From positions 20,742 to 84,741 of the forward strand of contig AZLU01000180.1 in NCBI GenBank assembly GCA_002224055.1: a stretch of DNA of 64,000 nucleotides, read 5' to 3'. Positions within the stretch are counted from its first letter, which is position 1. Each line of letters starts with the position of its first letter. The notes under the pieces were generated by a model. The model saw only the letters and a list, made by a program, of their open reading frames with translations, was not told the DNA's origin and searched no databases. The position numbers and the translations under genes are program-made. This document shows positions 57,044 through 64,000 of this stretch, piece by piece. Source of the DNA: Pezizomycotina sp. ARF18. Its lineage: Eukaryota; Ascomycota.

Positions 57044-57278
57044 GGTGGACTGGGGCCAGAAAAGCTCAAATTAACGATAAAAATCAATCAAGTTCGATCA
57101 AATGCCAGTTCCAATATTCAGAAAGACTTTATTGAAGAGAACATTAAACCAGTAAATACGCATATACTAAACGCGAACATGCCGCCCTCCATGCGTACTT
57201 GCAAAGCTTTATTTATCCTCCAGAACCCCCGATAACGACTTCTTTCCGATATATTGCCGTCTGCACAGTGTTCCCGAA

Positions 57279-57854
57279 TTGGACTGCAAGCTCCCAGCGA
57301 CGGCATCAATCAGGGACGATAACAAACCAGTGACGTTCGAGTACGACGTGAGCGACGAGAGATTCGTCACCATTGTGAACGCTCGATCCATCCCGACCGA
57401 AGCTACAATAGTGACTTGGGCGAGTACGCCGAAGCAGCTCTGCGTTATGGCTTTTCATTCCGATGAGCAAGCAGCCAACATGGTATCCGTCGCCATTCTG
57501 AGCGGTTCGCTCGGCGGCAAGAGCTACTCTCCAATTTCGATGGATAGGGTTATAGAAACTTTCCAAGCGGATATTAGAAGACGTATTGGTAGCTCCGTAG
57601 CTCAAGCGCAACCGACCGATGTGATCCACTCGTTGGCCGAAATTAGCTCAAACATCGAACATCTAGCCGTATTATCGAACGACGACCTACGAGCGAATAA
57701 AGTCTTGCTGGATCTCTACATCTGCGTCGGCGAATCCGTGCCTCTCATCGACCCCACGAGCGCTTTCACTAATGCAAGTCTGCTCTTTACCCGCCTGGAC
57801 GCTCTACTTCTTCAGTGCTGTCGGGCTACTTCATCAACGTACCGTGTACGATGA
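57279..57854 (+). CDS. orphan ORF, 191 residues, function unknown
   Basis: An uninterrupted frame from an ATG, 57279, with regular hydrophobic spacing: SDERFVTIVNARSIPTEATI, VAILSGSLGGKSYSPI, IETFQADIRRRIGSSV and VIHSLAEISSNIEHLAVLSN, DLYICVGESVPLIDPTSAF. The other five frames across this region are interrupted by stops, which favours this one. The last about 20 codons after LDALLLQ look less natural and may be past a splice site or frame error; protein-like sequence in another frame continues to about 58091. No signal peptide, helix bundle or motif I know is present. Confidence 0.4.
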   Translation: MDCKLPATASIRDDNKPVTFEYDVSDERFVTIVNARSIPTEATIVTWASTPKQLCVMAFHSDEQAANMVSVAILSGSLGGKSYSPISMDRVIETFQADIRRRIGSSVAQAQPTDVIHSLAEISSNIEHLAVLSNDDLRANKVLLDLYICVGESVPLIDPTSAFTNASLLFTRLDALLLQCCRATSSTYRVR

Positions 57855-59373
57855 AATCTACGAAGGTCAAAATTTAACGTGCTCTTACCACTGCTGCGCA
57901 TCACGAGCGAGATAGCGAGGAGGAGGAGGAGCGACAACGTGCTTAGTCATAACGGCGCGCTGTTCTTTCCGAGGAGTCTCGTAGAGATGAGGACGATAAG
58001 TCTTTGGCAAATCTGTGTCACTAACAGGCAATACTTCGCTGATCCGAGGGAGGCTGTTCACGTGAAGGAGGGGGCCAGGAGGAAGAGATAACGGAGGAGT
58101 TATATAAGCTTACGATTATTGAGCGTCGGTAGATTGAAACTAGACAGGATGGTCCCGATGACAACGGCCGTCATCGGTTTTAAAAACAAGGGAAGATGTC
58201 TGTCTAAGACTTGAGAAAGTTCAAAAGAAGGGAGCTCGGTGTAAGCACGGTGCTTTCGATTTGTAGATCGATCAGAACATTCACCGGCATTATGTATTAA
58301 AATATCACAGGATGCTCTTTCACAAGTTCTATGCTCTTTATCGGAAATCCATCCAATAGATGTAACAACGCCGATGCGGGGCCGTCCCGGAGCACAGGGC
58401 CCTCAGCCACCAAGAAAGGCAAGTGAGAATTGATAAATACTTGTTACCTATGTAACCGTGGAAATGTTGGTGTTGGTATCATGGATCCCTCCGGTTATCA
58501 CTGTCGATCAGGTACAAAATCACGTCAATCGGTGCTTACATTCGGAATATCTCGGTTTATTTAGGAAAAGGGTTGTGTTCGGGTTATTATGCCATGTTCG
58601 CGATGGTTTAATCAACATCAAACGAGTATAACTTCCGGATATATTACCCAATATCACTAAGCGACAAAAAACGATAGAATGTTCTACACATGATATCACG
58701 GATGAATCATTGTGTCCGAGACGTTAGCTCGTAGCATCCTCGGTTGCAGTTACACTTGAGAACGTTTGCGCTCTTTTTAAATTGTCGACTTCAATTTATC
58801 TCAGACTTCAATAATTACCGGCACTGGACAATTACAAGTATAGCGGCACCACCCGTGACCGAAAATAATTAAGGCTTAGAATGGAGATCAGTCATACCTA
58901 TGGAGAGTCTGTTTTCGAAATCAGAAAGATTCTAAGCACAAAAAGGCGATTTCAGAGATTCAAATATTGAGTATTATTGGTGAAATGATATTTCTTTGTT
59001 AAAAAAAAGTGGCAGCTAGATCTAGTATCTGGCGCTCCTAATCGCTACCGAAGAATTGTGAATATTAAAAAGATAGTATAAAGATGCTGTAGCTAAATTG
59101 TTCTCACTACTTTGAGAAGACTAGTATGTTTCAACTTTGAATAATGAAGGAATAAACACGAACGCCGGGGACCCATATGCAAAGTTTTTGAAAAAGAATC
59201 AAAAACACCGTGACAAAGGAAATGATAAGGCAAAGAGAAAGGAAACATGACCAGTACATGGCAGTCGTGGCAAGCGCCAATGCGCTTGCTTATAATCTAG
59301 AAATGCTCAAGAAAGCATAAGACAAAAACAAAAATGCGAAATAATCAATATTGCTCATAGAGCGACCGCCCTC
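57855..59373. other. noncoding stretch, no gene seen
   Basis: A 70-codon basic frame at 57879-58091 may continue the orphan ORF. Beyond it I see nothing. Confidence 0.4.
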
Positions 59374-60121
59374 TTAGAGTTTCTCCTGAGGGCGGATTGT
59401 GTGAGGCTTGGAGTCCCATCTTGGCGGTGGCTCGGGCTTCTGAGCTTGCGGCTCCTGTGCAGGCTGAACAGCGAAGACCAATTGCTTAGGTGAAACAGGG
59501 GAGAGCGGCGATGCGGGAGTTGCGACAAAGTAGATGTCGTTGGGGCACGGCTGGTGTCTGCGCCAGCTGGTCGAAAGAAGCTCTCCCTTCTCTTTGCTCA
59601 TTGCTTTGTTGTTGTGGTGTTAGCCTGAGCCTTGGTAGTGTCCTGCTTGCGCCAGGACGAAGCGGCCATCTTGGCAGCCTTTTTAGGAGTGGACGGCTTG
59701 TAGGCGTTGGCCTTAGCACTGGCGGTGTTCTTAGAAGACGCCTCGAAGGAGTAGTACATCATGTTCGGCAGCGGAAGGTAGCGGGTGTCGAAAGGGACGA
59801 AGCGCTGACAGGTCGCGGGGAGTGAACGTATGTGCTGTACTGGCTCGACCTCGCCGCCATCATGGCCATGCGCTTCTGGTCGAGAACGACGGCTTCGGAA
59901 AGTCTGTACTTCAGCTGCGGCTCCATGCCAGTGAACATGGAAGGCGAAGGCGGACAATTTTCGATACTTTCTGTTCTGGGCTGGTTACAAGGAGCAGCGG
60001 AGGCGGGGAGCTGGTGCACGACGAGGATGTAGAAGAAGAGAAAGCGAAGAAGAGTCAGAAGAAGAGAAGGAGCAGGTAGAGGTGGGGCTGGAGACGTCAA
60101 CGTCGTTCTGTTGTTGGCCAT
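59374..60121 (-). CDS. conserved-looking unrecognised protein with long pyrimidine-rich leader (frameshifted)
   Basis: In minus-strand order from about 60121: Ser/Pro-rich start, a hydrophobic run (LLLTLLRFLFFYILVVHQLP), then SMFTGMEPQLKYRLSEAVVL, DQKRMAMMAARSSQYSTYVH, one missing C in a CCCC run near 59818, then CQRFVPFDTRYLPLPNMMYY, a Lys/Ala-rich linker (SSKNTASAKANAYKPSTPKK), one more shift at 59600, and SKEKGELLSTSWRRHQPCPN with a Pro/Gln-rich tail ending at 59374. The RFVPFDTRYLPLPNMMYY block is compact and looks conserved, but I cannot name the family. The true start may be at MFTGMEP rather than upstream. The upstream 0.9 kb is strongly C/T-rich on this strand, as in long fungal 5' leaders. 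Confidence 0.5.
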
Positions 60122-61180
60122 GGCTCGCATGGTAGAGGTCTCTGGACGGAAAGGGCGGCGATGAGAGCGTTGCGAGACTGGCGCATTTGGCTGACTTGGT
60201 TTTTGCTCGGCAAAAAAGAAAGGGCAAGGTGTTATGGGGCGTAGAAAAAAGGAAAGCGAAAATACCAAAAGATGCAAGGAATACTACAATAATCTAAAGA
60301 CTAGCTCAAAAAAGAACGCGAAGGACAAAAGGAAAAGAAAAGAAATGAAGTGGACGCTGCCGATGAAGTGAAGAGAGAACACGAAGCGCTGAATGATGAT
60401 GAGAGAATAGAATGATGAAATGAAATGAAAGGGGGGGGAAGCTGGTCTTAATAACTAAATCTTGAGCTGGGATTCGTTGAACAAATGATAGTGAATGGTA
60501 TGATGCAACAACGATGACAAGAGCACGGCTGAGCGGCTGTAAGACTAGACAAGAGGAGCGGAAGTTTTAGAAGGTGGGAAAGAAAAAGAACGAAAGAAGT
60601 GCCGACTAGGACTGCGTATATAAGGAGAGAAAAGAGCGAATAGAAGTCTTGTTTGATAAGTCAACGGCTGGCCACGAAGCTGAACCTTGGAAATAAACGA
60701 AGGCGGGGGACGTAGATGCAGGGGAGTATTATAGGAAAGGGACTTGGGGGCTGGCTAGACGCTAACCAGGCTGAGTAACAAATGTGTGAAAAAGTAATGC
60801 CTTGTTTTGATGCAATGCGCTTATACAACTTTTGGCTGACTGCTTGAGCAAAAAGGAAAAAGAAATTACCACTTATACGGCAAGGAATCAGAAAAAAAGG
60901 AATAATAATGATTGAAGCTCTGGAGACTGGGATTCAGGAAAAGAAGAAAAGAAGGGTTACCGTAAAGGAATATGAAACAGGAGGATGAATTGGGGGAAAA
61001 TCGAAAATCGTTGCCTCAACTTTAAGCGGGAGAACGGGAGAGTAGCCAAGTATTCGTAATAGGCAACAAAGAAAGGAAAGAAATAGAGGCTGTATGAATG
61101 AAAGGTGGGCTGATGAGATTCTGGCAAAAGAAGGCTGATCTTCTAACTCTTAGTGATCCCAACCAGGCAGCACTTTGGGC
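60122..61180 (-). promoter_or_regulatory. pyrimidine-rich leader/promoter of the gene at 59374-60121
   Basis: The plus strand is markedly A/G-rich (GAAAAGAAAAG-like strings), so the minus strand is C/T-rich for about 900 bp. Such CT-rich leaders are common before highly expressed or regulatory genes in filamentous fungi. A TATATA motif near 61190 and TATATAAGG near 60620 could mark promoters. The transcription start is not determinable here. Confidence 0.4.
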
Positions 61181-64000
61181 TCAATATATACAGCCCCGTG
61201 GTGGGGTTTACTGTTCACAGGACAAATAGGATAACTCACTATCGTCGCTTTGCAAATCCCGTCATTACTCACTAGATGCGGCTTGTAAAAAGGACATTGA
61301 CACGTATCAACTGCGACATAGTGTTTGAATAGCTATATAACTCAGTGTTCACTCGGAAAATTATTAGACAAATATTGTATAGCGATACGAGACAATAGTA
61401 TAGTTATCCGGTTAATTGATATCAATTATGCAGTAAGGTTTAAAAATAAACACGATCCTCGTCCTAAAAGCGAAAGATGTGCACGGTAATAATAATATCA
61501 ATAAATTAATTCGCTTTCGTATTTTGTTTTGTTTTCATTTCAGTTCGACAACTGCGCAGTACTGCACTTGTGGCATCCTTATTGTGTGTTATTAGCAGCA
61601 AGACCAGTCTATCGTATGTAGAGAGACAGTCGCTCTATCTCGTTGTATTCCATCTATAACTGTGTTCGTCTATGATTCTCTCGTCCGACTTAAAAATGGT
61701 AAAAACCCGGGTTTGGTCTTCTTGGCCGAGAATAGCGCGAAATTCGACAAGGGAATCCTTAATTTGTTTGCGATGGGTTGTTGCGGAGAAGTTTTATAAA
61801 TTTACCCTCGTCCTCTCCACCTGGTTCACTGACTTGTTTTTAAAATTGACTGATCTTCGATAAGAGAACTTTGGTCGAGAACTCCGCCGCGACAATTCCC
61901 TTTGCCGGTTCACCGAGTAGACACGGTATCGGTTGATCGAATCGTGACCATATAGCGAAACTCTGGCCACAACCGAAATTAAACAGACCTCGTTCATACG
62001 AGGCGAGCACGACCGTTGAATCAATGCGTCTGTCCTCCACTCATTCCACTTTGGCTATAAATAAACAACGTTTCTCTCGCAGCTCCTCTTTTTTTTCTCT
62101 CCCTCCCACTTAATTGAACAATTGCGTCCAGACTCCAGTGGCAGTGTCCTCTCAGAACTCTCTCTTTTTCCCGGATTGAGCGCCGCACTACCAAGTAAAA
62201 ATTCTCAAACTGGTGTGTCTCAAGTCTCGGCCAAAGGGCAAGGAACAGCATCACTACCACGACAGCCCGAATACCTAGCGCCCTAATCCTTCCCTTTTCT
62301 GTGCTTTGATATTTAGTATATGTAGAATTTCTAGAACGTATCAGATAGATTCACGGCATTCCTAATATGTACCGGTGTGCGATACACCTGCACCGGCGGC
62401 TTCGGTTCGGAGAATTTTCTTTGTTGTTCATGATATCAGTATGATACTACGGAAAAGGAAATCGACAAAAACCATGATCCATGGCTAATTCCCTCCACCA
62501 ACCGGGGTGTATTTCTAGAAGGGCGCCAATTCGCAGTTATCTCTTATCCTTTCCAAGTGGAACTTAAGAGCACCAAAGCATTTTTTTTTCTGTTGTAGGG
62601 ATGTCAGCTCCGAGTTTCCAAGCCAAGGAGCTGAAAATATTCAGCGACTGCTGTTACTAAACGGCGCGCGACAACTTCAGAAGGTAGTTATAGGAACAAT
62701 GTCGACGTCGGAACGATCAGCTCGTTTGAACCTGTAGCAAAAGCTGAAATCGTGGGAATTCTAGATGGCGGAACGTCATACTATGTCTTCAGAACAGGCG
62801 GCAATAAGTACGATGACAATGTGAAATCAGGCTTAAGAACCGTGGGTATTTCTTGCGTATGAAGATAATCTGTGGAGGAAACTCTTTATCGATCAGATCT
62901 CTAATCTAGAGATCCATGTTTATCGCTTTTTAGTTTGACAGGCGGTAATGTTTCCGTTGCCTAAAATAGTAAGATATCCGGCGCTTATTCACAAGTTCGA
63001 GTCGTTTCTGGATTACATTATCGAAGCCCCGAATCGGCGGAACGCAGACGTAAATTGGCTCCGTGCTTCGGTCTCTCCAAAAAAAAAAAATCCGATAGTG
63101 GATTTACCAGATGAGGATTGGATCTAGTAAAAGAGAAAAGACCAGTGCAATCTCCGAAAATGTACCCTAGACGGTAGCTTACGAAGCTAAGCCAGTCGCT
63201 TGACATGGAAAGCTTAGTTATTGAAAAACATCGGACGAAGGATGTCCGTGAATCAGAATTGATCGTATTCTCGCGGGTTTTCAATGTTTTAAGCTCCAAC
63301 ATAAAAAATACTTTCTCGGAATCCCATACAATGAATCATTGAACAAGTTCCTAGAACCTGTTCCACGCCAATGCGCGAGAGCCCCGGACTTTGGCGATCT
63401 TGTTCATCCCATCTGGCGATTTGGCATAGCATCAAATTGTGAACCTTACAATGGGCAACAATAGTCGAGCTCTACGTACACCCTCTTAGCGCTTCTAGCT
63501 CCTTGGTGTTACGTAGTCATTCACGATATACCGAGTCACTCGAGCTCCAAGAATCTTTGGAACTATGCATTGTTTTTCAAGGGATGGTAATAACACAATA
63601 CATATAAGCTAAAGTGTTTCTCGTATCTTGGTTTATGGTGATCGATTTCACGTAATTTCAAATATTCTAGATAAAGGCGCTGCATAAGGAAGATCGTTTA
63701 AAGGACGAAAACATTTTGATCAAGACTGGACTCTGCTACTTGACTTTTAGTAAACGAGTGTCTTAAACACTATCCTGAGTACTAAGAAGGTCTTAGAGAG
63801 ATATTGCTCGTCAAGAACCGATAGTGATCGTCGTTAAAGGTCGTATTTAAAAATTGTTCTAGAAATGATCTAATTTCGCTTCGGTTATCAATGGAGAATG
63901 ATAATCAGACAATTAATACAATAACGTTACTGTGGAGACTTTCTCAACGCTCTGGACTGCTCAAGCCGAAGCGTACTATATACCCTGTTGACTGCAATCA
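61181..64000. other. noncoding stretch, one possible coding fragment
   Basis: No gene is supported. A 55-codon plus-strand stretch at about 62695-62862 (SSFEPVAKAEIVGILDGGTS, YYVFRTGGNKYDD) has protein-like composition and ends in TGA, but stops precede it. It may be a remnant exon. Remaining frames look random. Confidence 0.4.

Larger units (their letters stand above)
55080..57278. other. noncoding stretch, simple repeats only
   Basis: No gene is seen. It holds a TA then GA microsatellite (56446-56481) and a 22-base poly-T run (57022-57043). Confidence 0.45.

Overview
The window looks like accessory sequence from a filamentous ascomycete (Pezizomycotina). The evidence is short introns of about 65-150 bp with GTAAGT or GTATGT donors, CTAAC-type branch sites and YAG acceptors; families typical of that group (fungal-rhodopsin/Pth11-like seven-helix proteins, F-box proteins, a Zn2Cys6 regulator, small secreted proteins); and AT-rich repeat relics. 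I identify no ribosomal RNA, tRNA or CRISPR array. Genes are sparse, with long noncoding stretches between them.

Layout. 1.5-3.8 kb: a tandem duplicate of a small lysine-rich protein gene. 4.4-5.0 kb: a secreted-protein gene. 7.2-9.5 kb: a long chain of minus-strand reading frames with a Tudor-like segment. 9.6-10.5 kb: another secreted protein. 11.6-18.2 kb: three related F-box genes and a rhodopsin-like gene. 20.6-24.4 kb: two related rhodopsin-like genes pointing at each other. 24.9-26.5 kb: an AT-rich repeat island with a 0.5 kb inverted-repeat element. 28.3-31.0 kb: one intact F-box gene and one broken one. 31.5-33.6 kb: two paralogous three-exon cysteine-rich secreted proteins. 34.7-40.0 kb: two more rhodopsin-like genes, the second nearly intact with six exons. 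42.1-45.8 kb: two related C2H2 zinc-finger genes and a probable N-terminal partner domain. 46.4-48.1 kb: two tail-to-tail genes of uncertain family. 48.2-52.4 kb: a Zn2Cys6 transcription factor divergent from L-rhamnonate dehydratase. 53.4-54.3 kb: a sixth rhodopsin-like gene. 57-60 kb: two orphan genes. From 60.3 kb to the end I see little coding potential.

How the genes may work together. The only metabolic unit I can argue for is the divergent regulator/L-rhamnonate dehydratase pair, which resembles the regulator-linked L-rhamnose catabolic loci of fungi. The six rhodopsin-like proteins, the secreted proteins and the F-box expansion suggest a lineage-specific sensing and interaction region, but that is inference from family content.

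Caution. Most long genes change reading frame several times. In the conserved L-rhamnonate dehydratase most breaks are missing single bases, several in homopolymers, while splice sites and key residues are intact. Many apparent pseudogenes may therefore be base-calling or assembly errors. A few lesions, such as a Cys-to-TGA codon in one secreted protein, look like real mutations.
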